64,000 nucleotides of DNA from Leptolyngbya sp. BL0902 (GTDB lineage: Bacteria > Cyanobacteriota > Cyanobacteriia > Phormidesmidales > Phormidesmidaceae). The DNA lies in the NCBI RefSeq assembly GCF_016403105.1, contig NZ_CP046155.1:186001-250000 (forward strand). Reading direction: 5' to 3'. Position 1 is the first letter of the stretch; every line of letters starts with the position of its first letter. Under the pieces are notes generated by a model. The model worked only from the letters and a program-made list of their open reading frames with translations, had not been told where the DNA came from and did no database searches. The translations under genes were made by a program, and so were the position numbers. Shown here in pieces: positions 9,304-18,591 of this stretch.

Positions 9304-9786
9304 TCTAAGACTCAACTGGTCAATCGGCAAATTCGGTCGCCTCAGGTGCTCCTGATCGACCATGAAAACCAAAATCAAGGTCTGGTAGATACCCGCGATG
9401 CGCTGAAGCTGGCGGAGGAACAGGGGCTTGATTTGGTGGTGGTCTCCAACGGCAAAGATGCCCCTGTCGCCAAAATTCTGGATTACGGCAAGCTTCAGTA
9501 TCAGCAGAGCAAGCGACAGAAGCAAAGCTCCAAGCCCTCGCTGAAGGAAGTCAAACTCCGTCCCAACGTGGGCGAGTCAGACTATCAACTTCGCATCAAG
9601 CGCACGGTGGAGTGGCTGTCTAAGGGAGACTCCGTGAAGTTTATTGTGCGGCTACGGGGCCGCGAGCACCAGCACCGTGACCGGGCTGGGGAACTCTTAG
9701 ATCGGATTGTGCAGGACATCGGCGATGCCGGAAAAGTCCAGGCCCTCGATAAGCGTGCCCTGGTGCTGATGATTACTCCGGCCTAG
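9301..9786 (+). CDS. infC: Translation initiation factor IF-3, divergent paralogue
   Basis: IF-3 binds the 30S subunit, blocks premature 50S joining and checks the start codon and initiator tRNA. The protein (about 161 residues) has the N-terminal domain with NRQIRSPQVLLID and the linker SLKEVKLRPNVGESDYQLRIK, then the C-terminal domain with LSKGDSVKFIVRLRGREHQHRD. It differs from what I remember of the standard cyanobacterial IF-3 (for example PVCRIMDYGK versus PVAKILDYGK here, and a different N-terminus), so it may be a second IF-3. Some cyanobacteria have two, and one was linked to light-colour responses in Fremyella. It has no ribosomal-protein neighbours (rpmI, rplT), unlike the common infC operon. 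The start is discussed under the ribosome site. Confidence 0.9.
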   Translation: MSKTQLVNRQIRSPQVLLIDHENQNQGLVDTRDALKLAEEQGLDLVVVSNGKDAPVAKILDYGKLQYQQSKRQKQSSKPSLKEVKLRPNVGESDYQLRIKRTVEWLSKGDSVKFIVRLRGREHQHRDRAGELLDRIVQDIGDAGKVQALDKRALVLMITPA

Positions 9787-9932
9787 AAACACCGCTGGCG
9801 CAAGACATGTCCCGGCGGGGGCTAGGGGTCGGTTGATCTAGGTCTGACGGGATTGATAGCACCCCAGCATAGCTGCCTGTTGCCTGGAAGTGTGTTGGCG
9901 CAGGCCCTAGCTGGCCGCTAGGTCGGGTGGGG

Positions 9933-10310
9933 TTAGGTATCCCAGCCAGCAATGGTGGCCACCTGCTGCCACACTTGTAGGGGGTCGAAGGGTTTGGCAA
10001 TGACCCCAGCTACCCCTAGCTGACCAAAGCGGGCTTGGTCGCTGGGGAGGACGCGGGCCGTCAGCAGAATCACCGGAATGTGGGAGGTGGCGGGGTTGGC
10101 CCGGAGGTTCTCCACGACGGTGACGCCATCGAGGTCGGGCATAGACACATCGAGGACAATGGCATCCCAGGGGTACTGCTGGGCTAGTTCCAGACCTGCG
10201 TGGCCAGAGTGGGCTCCGGCGGTGTGCCAGCCGCCAAATTCCTCCAGAGACAGGCAGACTACATCACGAATGTCGGCCTCGTCGTCAATGACGAGAATGT
10301 GTTTAGCCAT
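9933..10310 (-). CDS. Single-domain response regulator (CheY-like)
   Basis: A 125-residue receiver domain only, so it acts by protein contact or as a phosphorelay carrier. Acidic pocket DDEAD (D9/D10), phospho-acceptor D54 (AIVLDVSMPD), T84 (ILLTAR) and K106 (IAKPFD) are all present, so it should be phosphorylatable. The ATG at 10308-10310 lies inside the end of the upstream histidine-kinase gene, whose stop codon overlaps it (ATGGCTAA), a sign of translational coupling. An upstream in-frame ATG at 10382 would add 24 residues encoded within the kinase gene and is unlikely. The adjacent kinase is its obvious partner. Confidence 0.92.
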   Translation of the reverse strand: MAKHILVIDDEADIRDVVCLSLEEFGGWHTAGAHSGHAGLELAQQYPWDAIVLDVSMPDLDGVTVVENLRANPATSHIPVILLTARVLPSDQARFGQLGVAGVIAKPFDPLQVWQQVATIAGWDT

Positions 10311-13053
10311 GGGGGGGGATGGGTAGGGTGAAGTAGAAGGTACTCCCAGATCCAACGGTACTCTCCACCCAGATGTCTCCACCGTGCTGGGTGATGATAT
10401 TTTTGCAGATGGCTAATCCTAACCCGGTTCCCCCCCTCCGGCGTGAGTCGGACACGTCTATCTGGTGGAATCGATCAAAAATAGCTGTGTGTTGATCGGC
10501 TGGGATGCCGCGCCCTTGGTCGGCCACGGCAAAGAGGATAGTCTGGGGGGAGTGCCATTGGGCCCGTAACCAAATGTGGCTGTGGGGGGGAGAAAACTTG
10601 ATGGCATTACTGAGCAAATTCACCAGGGTTTGAACGATGGCGTCGGGGGCCGCCCAAACAGTGGCCTGGATGACATCGCAGTGGAGGATAACCTTGGCTC
10701 CCAGGGCAAGGGCCTCCACGCCTTCAATGGCAGGCTGCACCAGGTGGGTAATGTCGCAGCGCTCCTGCACCAGCTTAGCTTTGCCGGAGGCTAGCCGCTC
10801 TAGGTCGAGGATGTCGTTGACCAAGCGAATCAGGCGGTCGGTATTGACCAGCGACACATCAAGCATGTGTTGGGCCTTATCAGGGCGACGCTGGAGGACA
10901 CCGGAATCGAGAATACCCAGGGCTCCGCGAATGGCGGTGAGGGGGGTACGGAGTTCGTGGCTCACCATGGCAATGAACTCGTCCTTGAGGCGGTCAATTT
11001 TGTGCCGTTCGCTCATGTCTCGGACGACAACTAACACCTCATCGTCCGTCACCGGAACAATGCGGGCCTCTTCCCAGTAGGTTTGGCCATCCACCATAAT
11101 CTCGTACTCCTGGCGCTGGATGGTGCCTGTGGCGAGAGCCACCTGAATGGCGTGCTGGCGTTCAGCGGCCACAACAGGGGGCAGGCTATCGTGCAGGGGC
11201 TGGCGGCGGGCCATCGTGGCATCGTCCGCCCAGTGAGCGACATCTAGATTGTAGATTTCGCGGGGAATCCCATCTCTACCGAGGCGCATCAGGAGGTCGG
11301 GGATGGCATTAATGAGCGCCTGTTTGGTGGCGTTACCCTGGGCAATGGAGGCGGTTTGTTCTGCCACTTGCTGCTCCAGTTCTCGCTCATAGTTGACCCG
11401 CAGGGCCTCCGCTTGCCGCCGCTCGGTAATGTCTTGGAAGGCGGCAATGCAGTAGCGCACCTGCCCATGGTCATCAAAGACGGGAATACTATGCACTTCA
11501 ACGGGAATGCGTCGCTCCGGGCCAGCTATTTCGAGATCGTCGGCATAGGCGGCTTTTCCCCGCAGCCCTTGGGTAATGGGGAGATCCTCCACCGGATAGA
11601 GCGTCTCGGTGCCCGCTCGGTAGAGGCCGTAATCCTTGGATAACTCCGCGAGTTGGCTCGGCAAAATTCCCGCTGTCAGCAGTTTTTGGCCTTGGTAGTT
11701 GAGAAAGAGGATTTGGCCATCGGGGCCATGGACGCTAATGGCCACGGGCACCCCATCCAGGAAAATAGCGAGGGTGTCTTCGCGGTGGCGCAGGGTTTGC
11801 AGCGAGTTCACCAACTGCCTCACCATTTCGTCAAACCGCTGGCGCAGGGCATCGACTTCCTTGATCTGGCTGGGCTGACCGGGGGGTAGGAAGGTGGCTT
11901 CCTGGGCAAAGGCTTCCGTGGCTCGCTGGAGGGCCAGGATGGGCTTGGTGATGGCCTCCGCCGTCCAAACACCGAGGCTAACGGAACCGATCAGGGCCAA
12001 GCCACAAAACAGCAGCGTCCGGGTGAGGTTGGTGTGGATGGTGGCCATAAACTCTCGGCTGGGCATGGCCGTCACGATCAGCCAGTCGAGTTCCTCATCT
12101 AGGGGGCTGGCGTAGAGCAAATAGGGCCGCGTCTCAAACCAAAGGGTGGCCAAGGTGGGCGCTTTAATGTTGCTCAGGCGACTGTGATTATGGATCAGCC
12201 GCTCCACGGTGGCCCTCGTCAGGGCGTGGCTGCTGTCGTGCCAGGGCCGCAGACGATAGGGCGTTGAAGCTGGGGAGATCCCAGCCTCCCCGGCGAGCAG
12301 CAGGGTCGCTTCTCCAGCGGAGGTAGCCACCAGATCGCCATTCGTTTTGATCAAGATTATCTGCCCCTCGCGCTGATCCATCACCTGTTGCAATGTCTGG
12401 GTGAGATCTGGCAGTAAGACGCCAATGCTGGTGGTGCCTCGCAGTTCTCCCCGCTGGTCGTAGACGGGCTGAATGCGGGCCATCGCCAGGAGCGGCGCAT
12501 CGGAGTGTAGGGCCACCCTGAGTTGCCAAAACCCCCGGGTGGTGTTCCCAACCCTGCGATACCAAGATCCTTCTGCCCCCTCTAAATCAAGGTGATAGGC
12601 CGGGGGAGAACTCCCAGGGCGGATAGCGGTATCCCCAGCATCGTGCACGCGCCGATGGGCTGGGGTGGAGGGCTGCCGGAGGAGGCGGGCATCGCCGTTG
12701 GGCTGTCGTGACACCTCCAGAACGCTGCCAACGGGGGTCGTCATCGAGAGTTCAGTAATCTCCGAAAACCCCTGGATTTGCTGGAGGAAGTGATCCTCTA
12801 GGGAAGGGAGGACGGCGGCCTGGGGGGTGGCCGTGATCACTTGGGCATTCACGCGGGCTAGGGTGCGCGGAACTTGCAGATAGGCATCAAGACTAGCTGC
12901 CACCCGCTGATCCATCTCCCCCAGCAGTTGCAGCGCCATATCCTGCAACGCCCGCTGGCCGCTGCGGTAGGACAGATAGCCCACCAGCCCCGTCAGGCTA
13001 AATACCTGGAGCACAAAGGGAACAATCAATAGGGTGCGTAACGAAACCGCCAT
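10303..13053 (-). CDS. Membrane sensor histidine kinase with HAMP and PAS domains
   Basis: Two-component sensor of 916 residues. First membrane helix at about 7-27; a large extracytoplasmic sensor (about 30-345) probably of the Cache type; second helix at about 348-367 (LLFCGLALIGSVSLGVW); a HAMP region to about 420; a PAS domain at about 430-545 (AISVHGPDGQILFLN, CIAAFQDITERRQAEA); a further PAS-like segment at about 580-685 (VVRDMSERHK); HisKA with H699 (MVSHELRTPLTAIRG); and HATPase_c with DQGRGIPAD and GGTGLGLAICKN. All catalytic boxes are intact. The signal is unknown. It is the middle gene of three signalling genes on this strand, 146 nt after the large regulator and overlapping the small regulator. 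Confidence 0.93.
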   Translation of the reverse strand: MAVSLRTLLIVPFVLQVFSLTGLVGYLSYRSGQRALQDMALQLLGEMDQRVAASLDAYLQVPRTLARVNAQVITATPQAAVLPSLEDHFLQQIQGFSEITELSMTTPVGSVLEVSRQPNGDARLLRQPSTPAHRRVHDAGDTAIRPGSSPPAYHLDLEGAEGSWYRRVGNTTRGFWQLRVALHSDAPLLAMARIQPVYDQRGELRGTTSIGVLLPDLTQTLQQVMDQREGQIILIKTNGDLVATSAGEATLLLAGEAGISPASTPYRLRPWHDSSHALTRATVERLIHNHSRLSNIKAPTLATLWFETRPYLLYASPLDEELDWLIVTAMPSREFMATIHTNLTRTLLFCGLALIGSVSLGVWTAEAITKPILALQRATEAFAQEATFLPPGQPSQIKEVDALRQRFDEMVRQLVNSLQTLRHREDTLAIFLDGVPVAISVHGPDGQILFLNYQGQKLLTAGILPSQLAELSKDYGLYRAGTETLYPVEDLPITQGLRGKAAYADDLEIAGPERRIPVEVHSIPVFDDHGQVRYCIAAFQDITERRQAEALRVNYERELEQQVAEQTASIAQGNATKQALINAIPDLLMRLGRDGIPREIYNLDVAHWADDATMARRQPLHDSLPPVVAAERQHAIQVALATGTIQRQEYEIMVDGQTYWEEARIVPVTDDEVLVVVRDMSERHKIDRLKDEFIAMVSHELRTPLTAIRGALGILDSGVLQRRPDKAQHMLDVSLVNTDRLIRLVNDILDLERLASGKAKLVQERCDITHLVQPAIEGVEALALGAKVILHCDVIQATVWAAPDAIVQTLVNLLSNAIKFSPPHSHIWLRAQWHSPQTILFAVADQGRGIPADQHTAIFDRFHQIDVSDSRRRGGTGLGLAICKNIITQHGGDIWVESTVGSGSTFYFTLPIPPHG

Positions 13054-13199
13054 GGGGCCTCAACCAAAGGTGGGTGGCTGCGATGGATAAGCGCGATGGA
13101 TGATCGATCTAGACGGAGGAGTCAATCGCCCTGCCCCCGCAGCCCAGCCTGGCGGGTAGGCTAAACGTGGCAAAAGAGCGCGTTTGCGATCTTCTAAGC

Positions 13200-15683
13200 C
13201 TAGCGCGACACGGGATAGAGAGACAGGGTATTGCCTCCTCTCGCCTGGGCCTCTCCCAGGGCCTGTTCGGCGGCTACGATCAGGTGCCTAGGCTCTAGGG
13301 TAGCGCAGGGAACCGCTCCCCCAATGCCCAGGCTCAGGGTCATGGAGGGCCGATGTTGGATGGCCTGGGGAAGGTGCAGATGATCGATGGCCTGCTGAAT
13401 TCGGGTGGCCACCCGCAAGGCCCCATCGAGATTGGTGTTAGGCAGCAGGATGTTAAATTGGGCCTCGCCGGAACGCGCCACTAGGTCAATGTTGGGATTG
13501 ACTGTATGATGCAGGGTGCGAGCCACCCGACGCAGCACCCCATCGCTGGCCCCTGCCCCGTAGGTCTGCTGGTAGGCCGCGAAATCGTCTAGGGCACAAA
13601 GCAGCAGGGCCAGGGGGGCCTGATCCTGAACGTGGCGATCCCACTGCTGCTGGAGAAATCGCTCGAAATGGCCTATGGTAGCTACCTGGGTGAGGGGGTC
13701 GTGATCAGACTGATCCCATTGCAGCGACCGTTGCTGCCGCATCTGATCTAACTGCTGGCGCAGGCGAGATCGCTCTACCCGGCTCAGCACCCGCGTGACC
13801 AGTTCTGGCCCCACAATGGGTTTGCCTATGAGGTCATCGCCACCAGCCTCAAACACCTGCGTCACCGTTACGGTATCGGAGCGGGTGGCCAGCATGAGGG
13901 TGGGCAAATTGCCGTAGGTAGGGTCTTGGCGCACCACCTGGCACAGGTCAAAGCCGCTGAAGGTAGGAGTATCCAGGGCTAACATCAGCAAATCTGGCTG
14001 CACCTGCCGTAGTTGCTCCCAAAACTGGCGAGGGTCACTGAGGCCCACCACCTGTAAGCCCCAGGGAGACAGCAAATCCTGAATCGTGGCTAGGGTTGCG
14101 GTATCGTCATCCACCACCAGCACCCGTGATTCTGGCAAACGACCACAGGGCAAAACCTGTTCCAGGGCCTCAACCACTTGGCAGGGGCTGATCGGGGCTA
14201 CCAAATAGCGATTTCCCTGAAGCCGAGCCACCTGCACCCGTTCTTCCAGGCTGTCTTGGGAGGTAATCACCAAAACAGGCAGGTGGGGATACTGGTCGCG
14301 GATAGCTCGCAGGGGGGCCAGCTTAGTGGTGGGGGGCGCAGCGGGATCAAGGCCCAGTAGCACCGCTCCCACCTGGGGGTTGAGGGGAGTTGAGGCCACC
14401 TCAGGCAGGTTTGCCCAGACCTCCACCGGGTAGCCCTGCTGGGAGAAATATCGCTGGAACTGGGAGCTTAGGGTCGTTTCTAAGTTGATCAGCAGCAAAT
14501 TACATCGCTGGACAGGTAGGTTTGGCCTGCCTTGATGGGGGTTTACCTCAACCGAAACCATGGGTGGCAGCAGGTTGTTCGTGGCGGTAACGGTCTGCTT
14601 TAGGCGCTGAAAAACCTCGACTATCTGAGCGTTCTGATCAGGGCTTAGGGGGTCGGGCTGGCCCAGGAGTGCTTCTAGGGATCGGGCCTGGGCCGATCCC
14701 TCGGGATCGCCAAAGGTGCCTAATCCTCCGGCCAATCGGTGGGCCTCTGCCACAGCTTGGCGGCGGTCAGCGTCGGTGAGTCCCGTCGTTAGGAGGCGTT
14801 CCAGGGCATCCTCTAGGTGAGCCAGACGCCCTGGCAGCGACGACTGAAACTGCTGGGTGATGGTTGCGATTTTAGCGGCCACCGAGGAAGGCGGCACCGC
14901 TGTGGGGGTAGGCCCAAAGGCGGCCTCCGCCTCCCTCAGCGAGCTTGGAGACCTATCCCCTGACTCAGCCTTGCCGTCGCTGGGTGGGGCAAGTTCCGTG
15001 GGTTCTGTGGGTTCACCCAGACGATAGCCCAGGCCGTAGACGGTTTGAATCACAGTTTCGGCAATACCGCTGCGTTTGAGGCGATTTCGCAAGTCTTTGA
15101 CCAGGTTCGTTACGGCCCCCTCCGTGGGGGAGTCGTCCAGCGTCCACAGGTGATCAAGGATATTGCTACGGCTAAAAATACGCTGGGGATGGCGCAGAAA
15201 CAGCTCCAGCAGGCTATATTCCTTTGGCGTCAAGGGAATAATGTGCCCTCGATAGGTCACTTGAGCGAGGGCGGGCTCCAGCTGAATAGGCCCCCAGGTG
15301 AGGGAAGGGATCTCCGTCGCCACCGCCCCTCGCCGCAGCAGAGCCCGCACCCTGGCCAGCACGCTGGGAATGTCGAAGGGTTTCGTCACGTAGTCATCGG
15401 CCCCGGCATCGAGCCCGGTAATCACATGTTCGTCACCCGTTTGGGCCGTGAGGATGAGGATGGGGGTAGTGCTGCCGATCTGCCGCAGTTGCCGACAGAG
15501 ACTAAGGCCGTCTAGGTGGGGCAGGTTTAAGTCAAGGAGAATAAGGTCATAGTTCCACTGCGAGGCCAAATCCAAGGCCACCCGACCATCGGTGGCCTGT
15601 TCTACCGTGTAGCGCGCGGCAGTGAGGTGGAGAGCTAGGAGCTGACGAGTCGCCGGATCGTCTTCAACCAAAAGAATTTTCAT
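13200..15683 (-). CDS. Multi-domain response regulator: REC, winged helix, HPt, two further REC-like domains, degenerate GGDEF
   Basis: 827 residues from the ATG at 15683 (a TTG at 15695 is the alternative). Domain order: receiver 1 (1-115, phospho-acceptor D51 in LILLDLNLP); an OmpR-type winged helix (about 125-225, VTNLVKDLRNRLKR, IQTVYGLGYRLGE); a Pro/Ser-rich linker; an HPt-like domain with H315 (EAHRLAGGLGTFG); a weak receiver-like domain (VLLGLDPAAPP); a good receiver (VLVVDDDTATLATI, MLALDTPTFSG, IGKP); and a C-terminal diguanylate-cyclase-like domain. The GGDEF signature reads SGEAQ, so cyclase activity is doubtful. It could relay phosphate internally and regulate transcription. Its genes lie immediately upstream of the sensor kinase, the likely partner. 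Confidence 0.9.
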   Translation of the reverse strand: MKILLVEDDPATRQLLALHLTAARYTVEQATDGRVALDLASQWNYDLILLDLNLPHLDGLSLCRQLRQIGSTTPILILTAQTGDEHVITGLDAGADDYVTKPFDIPSVLARVRALLRRGAVATEIPSLTWGPIQLEPALAQVTYRGHIIPLTPKEYSLLELFLRHPQRIFSRSNILDHLWTLDDSPTEGAVTNLVKDLRNRLKRSGIAETVIQTVYGLGYRLGEPTEPTELAPPSDGKAESGDRSPSSLREAEAAFGPTPTAVPPSSVAAKIATITQQFQSSLPGRLAHLEDALERLLTTGLTDADRRQAVAEAHRLAGGLGTFGDPEGSAQARSLEALLGQPDPLSPDQNAQIVEVFQRLKQTVTATNNLLPPMVSVEVNPHQGRPNLPVQRCNLLLINLETTLSSQFQRYFSQQGYPVEVWANLPEVASTPLNPQVGAVLLGLDPAAPPTTKLAPLRAIRDQYPHLPVLVITSQDSLEERVQVARLQGNRYLVAPISPCQVVEALEQVLPCGRLPESRVLVVDDDTATLATIQDLLSPWGLQVVGLSDPRQFWEQLRQVQPDLLMLALDTPTFSGFDLCQVVRQDPTYGNLPTLMLATRSDTVTVTQVFEAGGDDLIGKPIVGPELVTRVLSRVERSRLRQQLDQMRQQRSLQWDQSDHDPLTQVATIGHFERFLQQQWDRHVQDQAPLALLLCALDDFAAYQQTYGAGASDGVLRRVARTLHHTVNPNIDLVARSGEAQFNILLPNTNLDGALRVATRIQQAIDHLHLPQAIQHRPSMTLSLGIGGAVPCATLEPRHLIVAAEQALGEAQARGGNTLSLYPVSR

Positions 15684-15857
15684 AGAACCAGCCAATACCG
15701 AGCCCTAAGCCCGAATACTGCAACCTCCAGAGTATCGCTAAAATCCTGGCCTTTCCCCCGCCAGCGAAGTAAGAAAGGCAGGTTTCTGGGCAAGGGCCAA
15801 GGGAAACGTAGTCGTCCAGGGATGCCCTGGATCCAGCGCTACCCAGCCTTGACCTTT

Positions 15858-16823
15858 CTAGGTGGGTTGTTCTAGGCGGCCATCGGCCAGAGGGCCATCG
15901 ACCTGGGAGACGTCAGCCTGGGGGCCATCGACCTGGGAGGCATCAGCCTGGGGGCCATCGACCTGGGGGGCGTCAGCTTCCGGGGGGCACAACAACTCGG
16001 CATTCTTCGTGAGGGCATTCTGCACCTGTTCAACCAGCCAGGTGTTGAAGAGTTCCTCCAACAGCCGCTGACGGGTGGCTTCGTCAAGCTTGGCGGGCAA
16101 GAACTTTTCTAACCGCACCACCACAAACCAATCTCCCACCTTCGTGGGGGGCCACAGTTGGCCGGGTTGGCTAATGGTGAGGATACGGCCCAGGGTGGGG
16201 TGGGGCACCGAGAGTTCTACCGGGCCAATGAGTCCTCCCGTTTGGGATTCCTGCCCTTCGGAGTATTGGCGGGCGAGATCCGCAAAGGGTTCGCCATCGT
16301 CCTGAATGCGGAAGTAAAGCTCCTGGGCAAGCCCAGCTTCGCGGGTGCGAATGAGGGAATACAACACCCGATCCATCTGGGTTTTGCGCTGGAGGAAGTA
16401 GGAGTCTACCTTGTTGCCCCAGGTATCGAGCTTAAACTTGTGCAGTCGCCGATCTCGCTGGGCCACCGCGTCTAGATCGGCCAGGGTAAGGCCCCGCTGC
16501 TCTAGGTAGGTTTGGCACTGCTCGGAGGAGGTGATCTGGTTGGCCTGTGCGAACTGATCTACCGCCGAGGCGATTTCTTCCTCGGTGAGAGAAAAGGGGG
16601 CAATGGCCTGGTCAATCACGACTTCTCGCAGAAAGGCGGGCAGCAGACCATAGCGGCGCAACCGGGGCAGCAGATCCGTGGCCGCGAGGGCCTGTTCCCC
16701 CACCCGCAAGGATCCATCACCCTCTGGTTCCAGGGGGATCGCCTCCGGTTCCGGGGGTATGACCTCTGGTTCTAGGGGTATGGGTTGATCACGGAATCCA
16801 TCAGCAGCGGCTAGCCCAGACAC
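15858..16823 (-). CDS. Parvulin-type (PpiC) peptidylprolyl isomerase, cytoplasmic
   Basis: Predicted proline isomerase or chaperone of 321 residues. There is no signal peptide; the N-terminus is a Pro/Glu-rich segment (PIPLEPEVIPPEPEAIPLEP). A SurA-like helical part (about 45-150) precedes the parvulin domain (about 150-240: FADLARQYSEGQESQTGGLIGPVEL, GQLWPPTKVGDWFVVVRLE). The C-terminus is made of ten-residue repeats (QVDGPQADAS type) encoded by a 30-bp tandem repeat. Cyanobacterial PpiC proteins of this type often accompany secretion systems, but none is here. The start is GTG at 16823. It follows gdhA on the same strand after 179 nt. Confidence 0.82.
   Translation of the reverse strand: MSGLAAADGFRDQPIPLEPEVIPPEPEAIPLEPEGDGSLRVGEQALAATDLLPRLRRYGLLPAFLREVVIDQAIAPFSLTEEEIASAVDQFAQANQITSSEQCQTYLEQRGLTLADLDAVAQRDRRLHKFKLDTWGNKVDSYFLQRKTQMDRVLYSLIRTREAGLAQELYFRIQDDGEPFADLARQYSEGQESQTGGLIGPVELSVPHPTLGRILTISQPGQLWPPTKVGDWFVVVRLEKFLPAKLDEATRQRLLEELFNTWLVEQVQNALTKNAELLCPPEADAPQVDGPQADASQVDGPQADVSQVDGPLADGRLEQPT
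15893..15982. repeat. 30-bp tandem repeat inside the PpiC gene
   Basis: Three consecutive 30-bp units beginning GGCCATCGACCTGGG; the third is diverged at its end. They encode the QVDGPQAD-type repeats of the isomerase tail. Copy number may vary between strains by slippage. Confidence 0.85.
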
Positions 16824-17002
16824 AACTTGCTTCCTTCGGCAAAACTCCCCAGCCCAACCTTAGCGTAATCCCTTTCCCTTGCCGCCGTTTGTTGCCAGAT
16901 TCTCATGGTTTCCCCCCGGCAAGGGTGGCCCCAGATCGCAAGGTGCAGACATCATCCGTTCAACGGGGAGACTACCACCAGGCCCTGGGGATCTGGACTG
17001 GG

Positions 17003-18295
17003 TTAGTGGGGATCAACGTAGTCATCGCGGATGCCCTTGGCGTTGAGGGCGTCGCCGAGGCGAGACAGGGCATGGACGTAGGCGGCGGTGCGGCCAGAAA
17101 TGGCCTTGTCTTGGGCAATTTGCCAAATGCGTTCGGCTTCGGCCACCATCATGCCCTGCAAGCGACGGTTCACCTCCTCCCGCGACCAGTAGAGCCCGCT
17201 GCGGTTTTGCACCCATTCAAAGTAGCTGACGGTAACGCCCCCAGCATTCACCAAAATGTCGGGGAAGACGGTGATGCCCTTATCCTCCAGAATGTCATCG
17301 GCATCGGCGGTGATGGGGCCGTTGGCGACTTCAAAAATGTAGCGGGCCTGAATGTGGGCAGCATTGTCGGCGGTAATTTGGTTTTCCAGCGCCGCCGGAA
17401 TCAACACATCCACCTCCAGGGTCAGCAGGTCTTCGTTGGTGAGGGTGGTGTGGGCTTGGTCAATATTGCAAACACTGTCTTGGCAGTAGATGGCTTGCAG
17501 GCTGCGGTGCTCGGCCTTAAACCGCTGGACGCTGGGAATATCCAGTCCCTGGGGCGAAAACACACCGCCCTGGGAGTCGCTGACCGCCACCACCTTATAC
17601 CCCGCATCAAACAGCAGCCGCGCCACGGTGCTGCCCGCATTGCCAAACCCCTGCACCGCCACCGTGGTCATTTGGGGGCGTTTGCCCACCTTGGCCATCA
17701 TCGCCTCAATCACGTAGAATGCGCCCATGCCCGTGGCGGTGTCGCGTCCTTCGCTGCCGCCCATACTCAGGGGTTTGCCCGTAATCACCGCCGGACTGTG
17801 CTTGCGCTGAATGATGCTGTACTGATCCACCATCCAGCCCATGATCAGGGCATTGGTATAGACATCGGGGGCAGGAATATCCACATCGGGGCCAATAAAA
17901 TCAGCGATGGCGTCAATGTAGCCCCGGCTCAGCCGCTCCAGTTCAAACTTGGACAGTTCCTTGGGGTTGACGGTAATGCCGCCCTTGCCGCCGCCCAGGG
18001 GCAGGTTCAACGCCGCACATTTAAAGGTCATCCAAAAGGCGAGGGACTGCACCTCATCCAGGGTGACGCTGGGATGGTAGCGAATGCCGCCCTTGGCGGG
18101 GCCACGGGTATCGTCGTAGCGCACCCGATAGCCCTGAAACACCCGCAGATGGCCATTGTCCATCCGCACCGGAATCGACACCGTGAGACTAGCTTTGGGA
18201 TAGCGCAACCGCTCCGAGGCATCGTCAGAGATGGTGACATACTTGAGGGCGCGTTCGAGACGGCGGTTAGCATCGGACAGGATAGAGGTGGTCAT
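17003..18295 (-). CDS. gdhA: Glutamate dehydrogenase (Glu/Leu/Phe/Val dehydrogenase family)
   Basis: Reversible oxidative deamination of glutamate to 2-oxoglutarate and ammonium. 430 residues from the ATG at 18295 (MTTSILSDANRRLE); an in-frame ATG at 18352 would add 19 unlikely residues. Substrate-binding and catalytic motifs are intact: GGIRYHP, FKCAALNLPLGGGKGGI with the catalytic lysine, and a PAPDVYTN segment. The nucleotide-binding domain has VQGFGNAGS. In cyanobacteria this enzyme is an accessory to the GS-GOGAT route. No operon partner is clear; ppiC follows at 179 nt. Cofactor preference (NAD or NADP) is not decided from sequence. Confidence 0.94.
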   Translation of the reverse strand: MTTSILSDANRRLERALKYVTISDDASERLRYPKASLTVSIPVRMDNGHLRVFQGYRVRYDDTRGPAKGGIRYHPSVTLDEVQSLAFWMTFKCAALNLPLGGGKGGITVNPKELSKFELERLSRGYIDAIADFIGPDVDIPAPDVYTNALIMGWMVDQYSIIQRKHSPAVITGKPLSMGGSEGRDTATGMGAFYVIEAMMAKVGKRPQMTTVAVQGFGNAGSTVARLLFDAGYKVVAVSDSQGGVFSPQGLDIPSVQRFKAEHRSLQAIYCQDSVCNIDQAHTTLTNEDLLTLEVDVLIPAALENQITADNAAHIQARYIFEVANGPITADADDILEDKGITVFPDILVNAGGVTVSYFEWVQNRSGLYWSREEVNRRLQGMMVAEAERIWQIAQDKAISGRTAAYVHALSRLGDALNAKGIRDDYVDPH

Positions 18296-18518
18296 AAAAT
18301 CCCCAGAATGCAGTCGATGGCGGCCCTGGGACATACCCCCACACTCGGCCACGATCTACCCTCAACATTCCGCGAAACGATGACCGCCGCTGCAATCGGC
18401 AATAATTTGTATCACAGGTTACGGCTTCGCGGGGGTTAGGCGACGGCAACTAGCCTAGGATGGCCGTCATGCCCACGCCTAGCCTGCCCAATCGTCCAAT
18501 CTCGTTGGCCCATACCAA

Positions 18519-18591
18519 TCCAGGGTGCAGGAGTTGAACCTGCCTGAGGCGAATTATGAGTTCGCTGCCTAATCCGCTCGGCCAACCCTGG
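18519..18591 (-). tRNA. tRNA-Ile with CAU anticodon (lysidine type)
   Basis: Cloverleaf on the reverse strand: acceptor CCAGGGT pairs with ACCCTGG and A is the discriminator. The anticodon arm is GCGAA-CTCATAA-TTCGC, the T arm GCAGG-TTCAACT-CCTGC. CCA is not encoded. The CAU anticodon could mean Met. However, position 1 pairs normally and the stem lacks the three GC pairs of an initiator, and the anticodon loop ACTCATAATT matches plastid trnI-CAU. I therefore call it the AUA-reading tRNA-Ile modified by TilS. Confidence 0.85.
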
